Shown: one piece after another, positions 25,402-33,687 of the stretch
Position numbering within the stretch: position 1 is the first letter of the stretch
Layout of the letters: each line of letters starts with the position of its first letter
Assembly (NCBI GenBank): GCA_047629195.1
Contig: JBLHWY010000009.1
Coordinates: 1-64,000 of the forward strand
Length of the DNA stretch: 64,000 nucleotides
Reading direction: 5' to 3'
From: UBA4582 sp047629195
GTDB lineage: Bacteria; Pseudomonadota; Gammaproteobacteria; Pseudomonadales; Azotimanducaceae
The notes under the pieces: model-generated
Told to the model about the DNA's origin: nothing
What the model saw: the letters and a program-made list of their open reading frames with translations, nothing else
Database searches by the model: none
Program-made: the position numbers and the translations under genes

Positions 25402-26226
25402 TTAACTGATAATTCTGGATTTTTGGGAGATAGGTCTTAGCAGGGCGTCTGGTGATTGAGGTTTTTTAACATCGTTAGAATCTTCTGCAGAAAGCTGTTC
25501 GTGTTTCCGCTTTTGCGCGGCGATCGGTGGTCTGGGCCGTTGAGTTAATGCTCTGGCAATGATATCTGAGATGCCCAGCATTTTAAGTATTGCCCTTGTA
25601 GCATCTTCGATGGTATCCGTGTGCAAATTACCGAGTCGGATCTCTCTATTGATATGGCGAACCATTGCTAGGATCAGGTTTTGAGTAAATGAGATGTTTT
25701 CAACTTTAAACCGGCCCGCGGCCACGCCCCGCTTAATGTCTTCAAAACACTGGCTCGCCTTTTGTATTAGGACATATTTATCGCTCAAGCCAACGGAGGA
25801 AAGGAAACTGTTCCACGTTGCATGATTTTGAGATCGCTTAAAACAGTGATTAAGCGTGACTGCAACGATCATTGCAGGATCCTTCAGCGGCGCACGAACT
25901 TCATCCAGTTCTTTTAAAAAGTCCTCCAGCATTTCTTCGGCAATAGCATCAAAGACTTTGTGTTTGTTTTCAAAATAATTGTAAAAAGTACCCGAACCCA
26001 CCTGCGCTCGGTGAGTGATGTCTTGAATAGATATTTTTTCTTTACCACGCGCCAGCACCAGTGACTTGGTCGCTGCAATAAGTGATGCCCGGGTAGTTTC
26101 ACGCTTGCAGGTCTTTTTTTGCATTGCCCTCAGGTTGCTGTTTAATTCCGCAATATTTTGGGGTGCTACACCGTCGTTCTCTACCAAAGATCGATTCAAA
26201 TCTACTGTTGAAATTTTAAGTGCCAT
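25402..26226 (-). CDS. TetR/AcrR family transcriptional regulator
   Basis: 274 residues, longer than usual. The helix-turn-helix lies at about 50-95: KISIQDITHRAQVGSGTFYNYFENKHKVFDA. The first 33 residues precede an internal Met (MQKKTCKRE) that could be the true start, and the last 50 or so are low-complexity and Lys/Pro-rich. It is convergent with the upstream acyl-CoA dehydrogenase and divergent from the next one at 26524, so it most likely represses one or both and is released by an acyl-CoA; this is inferred from context. Confidence 0.87.
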   Translation of the reverse strand: MALKISTVDLNRSLVENDGVAPQNIAELNSNLRAMQKKTCKRETTRASLIAATKSLVLARGKEKISIQDITHRAQVGSGTFYNYFENKHKVFDAIAEEMLEDFLKELDEVRAPLKDPAMIVAVTLNHCFKRSQNHATWNSFLSSVGLSDKYVLIQKASQCFEDIKRGVAAGRFKVENISFTQNLILAMVRHINREIRLGNLHTDTIEDATRAILKMLGISDIIARALTQRPRPPIAAQKRKHEQLSAEDSNDVKKPQSPDALLRPISQKSRIIS

Positions 26227-26379
26227 GACTGTTGTCCATATTGCGGCTCGCCGCTTCTGCTTTAGTTTGCTACAGTTTGTTTCAATCTGTGTTCAGCGAC
26301 CTGACTCTGACGAAATCCGTTTTGACAACAATCGAGCTGAGACTCAGTTAGTACTTGTATACAGTTCTAAGGCTAACAA

Positions 26380-26409
26380 TTAAATCTGCTTTAAAACTGA
26401 ATGTATAAT
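26380..26409 (+). promoter_or_regulatory. Candidate promoter of the second acyl-CoA dehydrogenase
   Basis: A perfect TATAAT (26404-26409) with a weak TTAAAT 18 bp upstream, in the 297-bp divergent region between the TetR gene and the acyl-CoA dehydrogenase. The initiation point would leave a leader of about 110 bases. No clear TetR operator palindrome was found around it. Confidence 0.35.
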
Positions 26410-26523
26410 GGAAATAGTCACAAATGTGATGCCGCACAACCCAAAGCGCTGAATTCATCTGAAATGGGCAAAATACGAAGCTTGCGTGTGGCTTTTGGAA
26501 CTTAAAAATGAGAAGAAATAGAT

Positions 26524-27690
26524 ATGAACTCAAATAGTAGTGATCAAGCCAATGAAATAAGAGATGCCGTACAGAAAGTCTGTGAGCGGTTCGATGACGA
26601 TTATTGGGGAGAAAAGGATACAACTGGTACGTTTCCTGAAGAATTTGTAGCAGCGATCACTGAAGGTGGATGGCTTGGTATTGCTATGCCCACAGAATAT
26701 GGTGGCGCTGGTCTCGGTATACGTGAAGCCGCTGTGTTTGCCCATACAATAGCTAGAAGTGGGGCAGGGATGAGCGGAGCATCGGCTGTTCACTTAAATT
26801 TGTTTGGACCTAATCCCATTGTTGTTTTTGGCAACGACGAGCAAAAAGAACGCTTTTTACCACCGCTCATCAAAGGAGAAGATCGCGCTTGTTTTGGCGT
26901 CACGGAACCTGATGCTGGGCTCAATACCACTCGGTTGAGCACTCGGGCTGTGCGAGACGGTGACAACTACATTATAAACGGCCGAAAAATGTGGACGACT
27001 ACGGCGCAGACAGCAACCAAAATTTTGCTCATCGTACGGACCACTGACTTTGAAGACTGTAAAAAGCCCACAGATGGTCTCAGCCTTTTTTATACAGATT
27101 TGGACAGAAGTGCCATAGAAGTTCGTAAGATACCCAAAATGGGACGAGAAGCTGTTGATTCAAACGCCTTGTTTATCGATGACCTAGTTGTACCTGTTGC
27201 CAATCGAATCGGAGAAGAAGGTGCAGGCTGGAAATACCTATTACATGGTCTAAATCCTGAACGAATTTTGATCGCCGCTGAAGCGGTCGGACTTGGTCAA
27301 TTAGCGTTAGACCGCGCTTCAAATTATGCCCGTGAACGCGTCGTTTTTGATCGCACGATCGGTAAAAATCAGGGGATTCAACACCCACTTGCTGTCAATT
27401 GGATGGAACTAGAGGCTGCCATGCTGATGGTTAATCACGCTGCTGCGTTGTATGACGCAGGGAAGCCATGTGGTGCAGAAGCGAATTCAGCAAAGTATTT
27501 GGCTGCAGAGGCTGGTCACAAGGCTTGTTTGCGAGCAGTGCTCACACATGGCGGAATGGGTTATGCAAAAGAATATCAAGTAGAAAGGTATCTGCGCGAA
27601 ATCATGATTCCAGTTATTGCCCCGATCAGCCAAGAACTTATTAAATCGTTCATCGCAGAACAAGTTCTAGGACAGGAAAAGAGTTACTAA
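26524..27690 (+). CDS. Acyl-CoA dehydrogenase (second)
   Basis: A 388-residue acyl-CoA dehydrogenase distinct from the one at 24060. CFGVTEPDAGLNTTRL is the flavin signature, INGRKMWTTTAQ follows, and the C-terminal half has RVVFDRTIGKNQGIQHPLA, THGGMGYAKEYQVERYLRE. The THGGMGYA pattern and overall length match short/medium-chain or citronellyl-CoA-like ACADs. It begins opposite the TetR gene. Its stop codon is followed immediately by a perfect palindrome that may act as terminator. Confidence 0.9.
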   Translation: MNSNSSDQANEIRDAVQKVCERFDDDYWGEKDTTGTFPEEFVAAITEGGWLGIAMPTEYGGAGLGIREAAVFAHTIARSGAGMSGASAVHLNLFGPNPIVVFGNDEQKERFLPPLIKGEDRACFGVTEPDAGLNTTRLSTRAVRDGDNYIINGRKMWTTTAQTATKILLIVRTTDFEDCKKPTDGLSLFYTDLDRSAIEVRKIPKMGREAVDSNALFIDDLVVPVANRIGEEGAGWKYLLHGLNPERILIAAEAVGLGQLALDRASNYARERVVFDRTIGKNQGIQHPLAVNWMELEAAMLMVNHAAALYDAGKPCGAEANSAKYLAAEAGHKACLRAVLTHGGMGYAKEYQVERYLREIMIPVIAPISQELIKSFIAEQVLGQEKSY

Positions 27691-27717
27691 CGACATTCAC
27701 GCAAAGCGTGAATGTCG
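27691..27717. repeat. Perfect hairpin, copy 1 (12-bp arms, AAA loop)
   Basis: Arm CGACATTCACGC, loop AAA, then its exact reverse complement, starting on the base after the acyl-CoA dehydrogenase stop. An identical copy is at 27805-27831, just before the stop of the convergent gene. Both may serve as bidirectional terminators, but exact duplication within 115 bp marks them as a repeat. Confidence 0.85.
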
Positions 27718-27721
27718 CAAA

Positions 27722-27755
27722 GCGGCAGTTGTTTCGCTTGCGAAAAAACGAGAGC
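27722..27755. repeat. GCGGCAG ... GAGAGC hairpin element, copy A
   Basis: GCGGCAG (27722-27728), a hairpin with core TTTCGC and GCGAAA, then GAGAGC (27750-27755). The same flanks surround a quite different and longer hairpin at 61227-61281. It lies between the two copies of the 12-bp-arm palindrome. Confidence 0.5.
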
Positions 27756-27804
27756 GTAACGCCAGCTAGGTGATTTCTAACAAACGGTAATTCCCTGAGA
27801 GCAA

Positions 27805-27831
27805 CGACATTCACGCAAAGCGTGAATGTCG
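27805..27831. repeat. Perfect hairpin, copy 2 (12-bp arms, AAA loop)
   Basis: Identical to the hairpin at 27691-27717 and preceded by GAGAGCAA. It ends six bases before the stop codon of the minus-strand gene at 27838. Confidence 0.85.
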
Positions 27832-27837
27832 CTTAAG

Positions 27838-29055
27838 CTAGAAAGCTTCTTCTTCCACAATCTCCTTTTTCCGGTGCTCTATCGCTTCCAAGCGCTTTCT
27901 TTCGTCAGCTGCGGCCCGAATCTTGTCTTCAATTACCTTCTCTCGCTCTCGCATCATGCGTTGTTCTTTGGAATGAATAAATGTGAGGGAAAACTTGCCT
28001 GACCTGACCATCGCAGAGACGGATCTACCTCTAACAGTTATGACAGAGTGAGTAGCCGTGTTTTTAAGGAACCCCCCAAAGTTCAGCTTTAATGCACGGT
28101 CTACCAGACCTTTATAGAGACTCAGTTCTAGCTTTGAGCCTGCAACTTCGTATCGTATGGAAATTGGTTGCAGATCAGGCGACACAATAATCGTATAAGT
28201 GCCTTCCCCCAAATCAGAAAGTGGTGACGGTGGGTCAAAGGCTAGGGGGAAATCGGGTTTTGCCAGGAATGATATGCGATCTCCAAATTTGATACCGTAG
28301 GCAGAATTTAGTGAGGTGCCTTTAGCCGCAATTTGATCTGCGATGCGCATAAGAGAATCTTCATATTGCGTTAATTGGGACCTGTCTTCATCGGTAAATT
28401 TTTTTCTGAGGTTTCTGTTACGCTGCTTCATGTAATCAGAAAATGCTGGTAGGTTAAAGTAGTCAATCGACTTCATTTTGGTGGATACTCTGATTAAGTT
28501 GCTACCATCCGAGTAGTAGCTATAGCCCGCAGATCTTCCCTCAATTAGGTCTATTTCTGGTTCGCCATATTTCCTTGTTAGTAACGGAACAATTTCGTCA
28601 AGCTTGCCTTTAACATTCGCTGAAATCCATACGGGTTGGTTATGAAAATCTGTATAGGCGGTGAAAGTTATACCTTTTGATTTTAGAACTCCTGGCACGA
28701 GGGGTGGTGCCAAAACAAAGGCTTCCATCGTGAATGGCTTAACGACGCCATAGTAACTGAGTTTCGATGGAAGTTTAGGTGGTACTAACCAGCCAGGCCT
28801 ACCTTTAATAAAACGCGGATCAAGCGGCAGTTGGAAAAGTATACCAAAGGCACCAGAGATGTTCCCTTCACCTTGTTTGTAATAGTTTGGGTCTTCTATC
28901 TCGGGCATGATTACGGTGGGCTCTACGCTTGGCTTAGGGGGCTCCTCTTTTTTTAACCTAAGCTCAGCACCGGGTATTTTTTCCCATTCCTGTGCGATCG
29001 CGACATTCATCAGGGTCGTCATAATCAGGCTCATAGTAAGCCTAAGGATCAACAC
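27838..29055 (-). CDS. Exported protein of unknown function
   Basis: 405 residues. The N-terminus (LILRLTMSLIMTTLMNVAIA then QEWEK) reads as a signal peptide if translation starts at the TTG at 29055; an ATG at 29034 would leave a very short signal. The mature part begins with a Pro/Glu-rich linker (about 33-50), then a domain with GIKFGDRI and a basic, helical, Arg/Glu-rich C-terminus (about 355-405) that may be coiled coil. I do not recognise the family. Its TTG overlaps the stop of the small lipoprotein gene (TTGA), so the two are translationally coupled. Confidence 0.6.
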   Translation of the reverse strand: MLILRLTMSLIMTTLMNVAIAQEWEKIPGAELRLKKEEPPKPSVEPTVIMPEIEDPNYYKQGEGNISGAFGILFQLPLDPRFIKGRPGWLVPPKLPSKLSYYGVVKPFTMEAFVLAPPLVPGVLKSKGITFTAYTDFHNQPVWISANVKGKLDEIVPLLTRKYGEPEIDLIEGRSAGYSYYSDGSNLIRVSTKMKSIDYFNLPAFSDYMKQRNRNLRKKFTDEDRSQLTQYEDSLMRIADQIAAKGTSLNSAYGIKFGDRISFLAKPDFPLAFDPPSPLSDLGEGTYTIIVSPDLQPISIRYEVAGSKLELSLYKGLVDRALKLNFGGFLKNTATHSVITVRGRSVSAMVRSGKFSLTFIHSKEQRMMREREKVIEDKIRAAADERKRLEAIEHRKKEIVEEEAF

Positions 29056-29285
29056 AATGTGTAACCAAATTCAGCTGAGCGCTTTTCACACTCACGCATT
29101 ATATTCTCACACGATATGACCGTTCCCGGACTTGGGCTTGCGATCCGCGAGCACTTTCTGGATTGATCCGAAAGTTCACGATTTTTTAGTACCGCTAGTG
29201 ATTCCGATCCTCCGGAGCATCCGGACATGGCCAGCAACAGGGCTGCAACCACACAAATTTTTTTTGGTCTACTAAGTACTTTCAA
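29049..29285 (-). CDS. Small lipoprotein
   Basis: 78 residues with a lipoprotein signal peptide: KKICVVAALLLAMSGC, lipobox Cys at about residue 23. The mature part has about 56 residues with Cys at 45, 59, 67 and 78, which could form disulfides in the periplasm. Not recognised. It overlaps the start of the following exported protein, so the two probably form an envelope pair. The ATG is clear; the Asp/outer-membrane sorting rule cannot be judged beyond the Ser-Gly after Cys. Confidence 0.6.
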   Translation of the reverse strand: MKVLSRPKKICVVAALLLAMSGCSGGSESLAVLKNRELSDQSRKCSRIASPSPGTVISCENIMRECEKRSAEFGYTLC

Positions 29286-29378
29286 ATTACCAACCGGCTT
29301 GAGTGTTAAAAGGAAAACATACTATTTAGTATAGAAGGGATTCTTGATTATGAAATTCGCCGATCAATGCTCATTACT

Positions 29379-29912
29379 TCAATCTATCTTCCCTTCGCTC
29401 GTCTTGGTTCGTCTGGGTTTTTTTGCTTTTTTCTGGAGTGTTGCCAATAAATCATCTGTACCGTGTTTTATGCCAGTAATGAATCCTCCTTTGCTGTATT
29501 CCATCAGAATAAGGTCTTCCAGTTTTTTGACGTAGTCGTCAGAAGTCTTAGACTTTATATTGACGCTATTTCCAGGAGATGAAAATTTATCAGAATTGAA
29601 TAGGTCGCTATCAGTTTTGGTTATTGTTGGTCTTTCGTGGTCTTCGAAAAGGTTAATGAAATCATCGGACTTACGACCAAAACGCATCAATCGATTAAAA
29701 TATTTATCCGGTCGATCACGCTGTAAAACTATGCCGTATAGCACAAACACTATAGAAATAGGGCTTAGCAGCAAGTCACGTAGTCCATCCATAATCAATT
29801 TAAACTGAAAGGAAATCAACCTAGCGAGCAATGGCCAGTGAGGGTTTTGATTTTTATTCCCTGCTTCGCGCTCAATTTCTGCATCAGTACAGCCTGTGTT
29901 TTTATCATTCAT
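29379..29912 (-). CDS. Hypothetical protein with one hydrophobic segment
   Basis: 177 residues. A conserved-looking central block (about 30-90) reads LISFQFKLIMDGLRDLLLSP, then a membrane-spanning ISIVFVLYGIVL, then YFNRLMRFGRKSDDFINLF. The remainder is polar, ending in a Lys/Arg-rich tail. The block resembles a small gammaproteobacterial family of unknown role that I recall only by pattern. It is 94 bp upstream of the lipoprotein gene on the same strand and may start that operon. Confidence 0.55.
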   Translation of the reverse strand: MNDKNTGCTDAEIEREAGNKNQNPHWPLLARLISFQFKLIMDGLRDLLLSPISIVFVLYGIVLQRDRPDKYFNRLMRFGRKSDDFINLFEDHERPTITKTDSDLFNSDKFSSPGNSVNIKSKTSDDYVKKLEDLILMEYSKGGFITGIKHGTDDLLATLQKKAKKPRRTKTSEGKID

Positions 29913-30044
29913 ATCAATGCCTTTGGTCGATATATCAATTATCTCATGAACTGTTGGGGATGAATTCTAAATCGTGATCTACACTTATTTTATCACCTGT
30001 GAAGGTGGTGGTTTATAGACAAAATTTTACTCTACGGTCCTGTT

Positions 30045-32078
30045 ATGACGCTAGTTGCATTACCAGAAGGATTTAGAATCACCTACGATGTGATTGATGA
30101 GCGATTGTTAGGTTCGATCAAAATATTACCATTTACTAGAGTGGCAGAAGGGAATGACGTCGAGGGTATTTTGGTATCTGATCATGTTAGCGGGTTTAGT
30201 AAGCGAGAATACGATCATGGTATATTTCTCGAGTCTTACTTAACTCCGATAGATCTCCCTGTAGATGTGGTGTCGCTACCGGTGACTCCAGGAGATGGGT
30301 TTGGTGCAGAACTTATTGGGGTGATTAACGCAATTCATCAGGGCCATAAACCTAGCCTACTCAATTTACAACGTGGCAGTCAGCGTATTTTCAGCACCCT
30401 CGTCACCGGGTTGGAAGAGTGTGTGCTTTGGACCGATGATAACTTCAAGATAATCGAATCAACTGATTCAGTTACTCATGTGTTTGGGTTGTCACACGAT
30501 CAGATAATTGGTCTCACTTTTTCTGAGGCCATTCGCAGCGACAAAGATGAACTGCATGAAATGCTGACGAAGAGGGCGGCAGTAGGTGTCTCAGAAAAAA
30601 TTGACGTGGAGGGTATTAGGCCAGAAGGTGCTAAATCATATTATAAAGTAGGCACACGTAAGGTTTCGAAAAAGCGATATCAGCTAAATATCCTCGATGT
30701 CACATCTCAGAAAGAATCTGATAAGCGATTCATTCAGCTATCTAACTACGATCCCGTGACTGGTCTTGCAAATCGTGGTCTGCTTTTTGAGTTTTTGAAT
30801 CATGCAATGATGCGTTCTCGACGAAGTGAGATGCAGGTTGCTTTATTGTTGCTAGATATTGATCATTTTAAACACGATTCTGATATCACTGAGTTACATG
30901 TCAGTGATGAAATCCTACAAAGAGCGTCGGAACGAATTAGTCAATTATTGAATGATCAGGCCATGTTAGCTCGTTGGGGCGGAGATGAGCTGGCAATAGT
31001 GCTTGAGGATATTGATCGGCCTGAAACTGCTAGCCGAGTGGCGCAGAAAATCATCACCGTCTTTGAAAACCCTTTCATTATCGAAGGTAAAGATTATTTT
31101 GCATCTACCAGTATAGGCATTGCCGTTTATCCAGATGCTGATAGCTCGGTCAACGGGCTTATCCAGGCCGCTGGTACTGCTATGTATGATGCGAGAAAAG
31201 AGAAAGGTCTGAACTCTTACAGATTCTATCTAGCGGAGCTGCAAAAGGAAGCAGACGAGCGAGCATTAGTTGAACAACACCTCAGAAGAGCGTTAGATAG
31301 TAACGAATTTGAAGTTTATTATCAGCCCAAAGTATCCTTAAAAGAGGAGCGTGTCATTGGCTTTGAGGCGCTGTTGCGTTGGCAGCACCCTGAATGGGCA
31401 ACAGTGAGTCCAGGTGTCTTTATACCAATAGCCGAGGAGTGCGGACTCATCAATCAAATCGGAGATTGGGTCTTAACTGATGCCTGCAAACGTATGGCTC
31501 AATGGTCTAGGGAAAACAAGCAATTGGCAGATTGTTCCATTGCGGTTAATATTTCTGCAAAGCAGTTAGCTGATCCAAAATTTGCCTCTCGGGTTACGAC
31601 GATCTTAGAAGAAGCAGGTTTGGCTGCAAGCAGGTTAGAACTCGAACTCACTGAATCATCGGTAATGGAAGATCCGGAAGAGTGTATTCGCCTGCTACAA
31701 AAAATACACGACCTTGGCGTCAAAATATCTATTGACGATTTTGGCACTGGATATTCCTCATTAAGCTATCTCAGAAAATTGCCTATGGATTGCGTCAAAA
31801 TTGATCGCAGTTTTGTTATCGAGATTGGGTCTGAACAATCCGCAGAGTCGATTATTCACGCAATTTTAGTGTTGTCCTCGGAACTTGGAGTCAGTAATGT
31901 CGCCGAGGGAATAGAGACTTACGAGCAGCTTGCGTTCTTTGAAGGAAGTCATTGTGATGTGATCCAAGGTTACTATTTTAGTAAGCCGATTTCAGCGAGT
32001 GAAGTCGAGATTATGTTCTCGCAACCAAAGCCAGCTCTTCACAGTCACTTCGAATCGCTTTCATTAGGGCGTTACTAA
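30045..32078 (+). CDS. PAS-GGDEF-EAL protein (c-di-GMP turnover, probably phosphodiesterase)
   Basis: 677 residues. A PAS domain lies at about 115-225, a GGDEF domain at about 235-395 and an EAL domain at about 405-665. The cyclase signature is GGDEL (312-316), the helix before it reads DHFKHDSDITELHVSDE instead of the usual KxxND...GHxxGD, and the inhibitory RxxD site is absent, so cyclase activity is doubtful. The EAL side is complete: EALLRW (441-), AVNISAKQL, ELTESSVMED, SIDDFGTGYSSL (562-), KIDRSFV, VAEGIET and IQGYYFSKP. The protein likely degrades c-di-GMP, with the GGDEF part as GTP sensor. The N-terminal 110 residues are unrecognised. No membrane segments. Confidence 0.87.
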   Translation: MTLVALPEGFRITYDVIDERLLGSIKILPFTRVAEGNDVEGILVSDHVSGFSKREYDHGIFLESYLTPIDLPVDVVSLPVTPGDGFGAELIGVINAIHQGHKPSLLNLQRGSQRIFSTLVTGLEECVLWTDDNFKIIESTDSVTHVFGLSHDQIIGLTFSEAIRSDKDELHEMLTKRAAVGVSEKIDVEGIRPEGAKSYYKVGTRKVSKKRYQLNILDVTSQKESDKRFIQLSNYDPVTGLANRGLLFEFLNHAMMRSRRSEMQVALLLLDIDHFKHDSDITELHVSDEILQRASERISQLLNDQAMLARWGGDELAIVLEDIDRPETASRVAQKIITVFENPFIIEGKDYFASTSIGIAVYPDADSSVNGLIQAAGTAMYDARKEKGLNSYRFYLAELQKEADERALVEQHLRRALDSNEFEVYYQPKVSLKEERVIGFEALLRWQHPEWATVSPGVFIPIAEECGLINQIGDWVLTDACKRMAQWSRENKQLADCSIAVNISAKQLADPKFASRVTTILEEAGLAASRLELELTESSVMEDPEECIRLLQKIHDLGVKISIDDFGTGYSSLSYLRKLPMDCVKIDRSFVIEIGSEQSAESIIHAILVLSSELGVSNVAEGIETYEQLAFFEGSHCDVIQGYYFSKPISASEVEIMFSQPKPALHSHFESLSLGRY

Positions 32079-32182
32079 CTAGTTTTACTCAGAAACTAAA
32101 CATCTCCATGTTACTTCCCGACAACCTATTGATTTCTAAAACGACAGATCTGAAAAGTCTCAGAAATTCACCCGGGAACTAA

Positions 32183-33256
32183 CTATTCAAACGTTAGAAT
32201 ATTTGCTGCATATTTTAGCAAAGATTCTTGATCTCCTTGATCAATAACTCTTGCTCGTTTCTTTGACAGTTGATATTCATACATCGGGTCATAATAGTCT
32301 TCGAGCAATAATCTAATCCAATCGTTGTGTGCTGAAAAGTCGCCTTGGCGTTGTATTTCAAATGCATGTTTCATTAACTCGGATAGGTTTGCGTAACGTT
32401 CCTGGCCTAGACGTTTTTTTATTAAATCGAGCGCCGTGAGAAATAGTAGTCGCAGTTTTTCATGAGCAACTTCGACGGAATCAGTCGAAGTGACTAGCTC
32501 ATGCATTTGGTCAAACAGATACTCTTTATTTATTCTTTGCACGCGATTTTCTAAACTGTCTTCCAGTAATATTATCGGTGCTTCACTCATTTTAGCTTGC
32601 AGTGGTAAGGGTAGGTTGATGCGCCCGATCAATCGACTTTCATCTTCGATTAGCACTGGTGATGTTGAGAGTTTTAAGAAATCTATTGCAACCTTATTCT
32701 CGAAGTTAATTTGAGCGGGTTGCTCGGTTAATTGTTTACCGAATGCTGAACCGCGATGATTCGCTCTTTTTTCCAAATCTACTTTGTTTGAAACTCGCGC
32801 GAGGAATTCTGTTTTTCCAGTTCCTGTTTTACCTGCGACTACAAGCAGGTTGGGTAAGTCTTCAAAAACAGCAAGTAAACTCCGCCTGAGGGCCTTGTAG
32901 CCGCCATTGATCCTGGCCACTTCATAGCCTGATTCTTTTAGCCATTGCTGAGCGATTTGAGATCGGAGTCCGCCACGAAAGCAGAATATTTGAGTGTTTG
33001 GATGCGCATCGATAAATTCACACCAGGCATTAGTGCGTGAATCCCGTACCGATCCGCTGACTAACTCATGACCTAGCTTTTCAGCTGCATCAGGACCTTT
33101 AGTTTTATAACAGATGCCTATACGTTCACGTTCTGCGTCATTCATGATGGGGATGTTTGTTGCTGACGGAAATGATCCAGCGCTAAACTCTATTTCAGCG
33201 CGGACATCTAACAGGGGTGTATCAGACACCAGAATGTTTTGTAATGGTGTGGGCAT
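32183..33256 (-). CDS. mnmH: tRNA 2-selenouridine/geranyl-2-thiouridine synthase
   Basis: A 357-residue SelU/YbbB protein. The N-terminal rhodanese domain has Cys92 in FCFRGGLRSQ; a P-loop VVAGKTGTGKTEF follows at about 139-150. MnmH replaces the sulfur of 2-thiouridine at the wobble position of tRNA Lys, Glu and Gln with selenium from selenophosphate, through a geranylated intermediate. Its presence implies selD in this genome and is independent support for selenium use, relevant to the candidate selenoprotein at 9981-10595. The gene stands alone. Confidence 0.93.
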   Translation of the reverse strand: MPTPLQNILVSDTPLLDVRAEIEFSAGSFPSATNIPIMNDAERERIGICYKTKGPDAAEKLGHELVSGSVRDSRTNAWCEFIDAHPNTQIFCFRGGLRSQIAQQWLKESGYEVARINGGYKALRRSLLAVFEDLPNLLVVAGKTGTGKTEFLARVSNKVDLEKRANHRGSAFGKQLTEQPAQINFENKVAIDFLKLSTSPVLIEDESRLIGRINLPLPLQAKMSEAPIILLEDSLENRVQRINKEYLFDQMHELVTSTDSVEVAHEKLRLLFLTALDLIKKRLGQERYANLSELMKHAFEIQRQGDFSAHNDWIRLLLEDYYDPMYEYQLSKKRARVIDQGDQESLLKYAANILTFE

Positions 33257-33475
33257 AGTTCTTGAGTCTCGAAGCGATTCTAAGATAAAGCTGAACGGTT
33301 GATTATCGCACGTTGTGTTTTTTTTGCGCCAAACAAATCATAGATCGGCAGTGGTTACATATGACTATTCGGCATGTCGTCATCGCAACGTGCTTAATTT
33401 AACATAATATATATTATACGCATTCTTAAGCGTGACGAAATAGTACCAAGTTCTAGTTTTCAGCTTCAGAAACTT

Positions 33476-33631
33476 CTATTTAATACCTTCAATAAACCAG
33501 CGTCCGTTATTTCGACAGCGATTCCTTGCTGGCGTACTAATTCCATTTTCTCGTGCATGCATTGTTTGAACTAACTCAGTATACTTTCGATCAATCGCGG
33601 GCTGACTTGGGTTGCCCCCAAGTAAAGGCAA
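33476..33631 (-). CDS. Possible small ORF or gene remnant
   Basis: 51 codons from a TTG to TAG. The end reads HARENGISTPARNRCRN then NGRWFIEGIK, which looks more protein-like than random, but there is no good Shine-Dalgarno sequence and no ATG before residue 24. It could be a short protein, or the C-terminal remnant of a lost gene whose 5' part was replaced. Not recognised. Confidence 0.25.
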   Translation of the reverse strand: MPLLGGNPSQPAIDRKYTELVQTMHARENGISTPARNRCRNNGRWFIEGIK

Positions 33632-33641
33632 ACTTCAGCCC
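33599..33641. promoter_or_regulatory. Nested hairpin upstream of the zinc-ribbon gene
   Basis: Outer arms GGGCTGA (33599-33605) and TCAGCCC (33635-33641) enclose an inner 7-bp hairpin ACTTGGG, loop TTGCC, CCCAAGT (33605-33623). It ends 46 bp before the ATG at 33688. It may be an mRNA leader structure or a terminator of something upstream; no known riboswitch consensus recognised. Confidence 0.4.
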
Positions 33642-33687
33642 ACAATCAACCAAATACAGAAAATAGAATTAACTAAAGGTGAAAAAG

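Larger units (their letters stand above)
33257..33687. other. 430-bp intergenic region
   Basis: Between divergent mnmH and the zinc-ribbon gene. It holds a 51-codon minus-strand frame (33476-33631) with protein-like composition and a nested hairpin (33599-33641). Bases 33400-33420 are AT-rich (ATAATATATATTATACG) and could contain the mnmH promoter. No RNA gene recognised. Confidence 0.5.

Noticed and set aside
27691..27831. CRISPR array from repeated 27-mers
   Set aside because: Only two copies, each a perfect palindrome, separated by 87 bp with no regular spacers and no cas genes.
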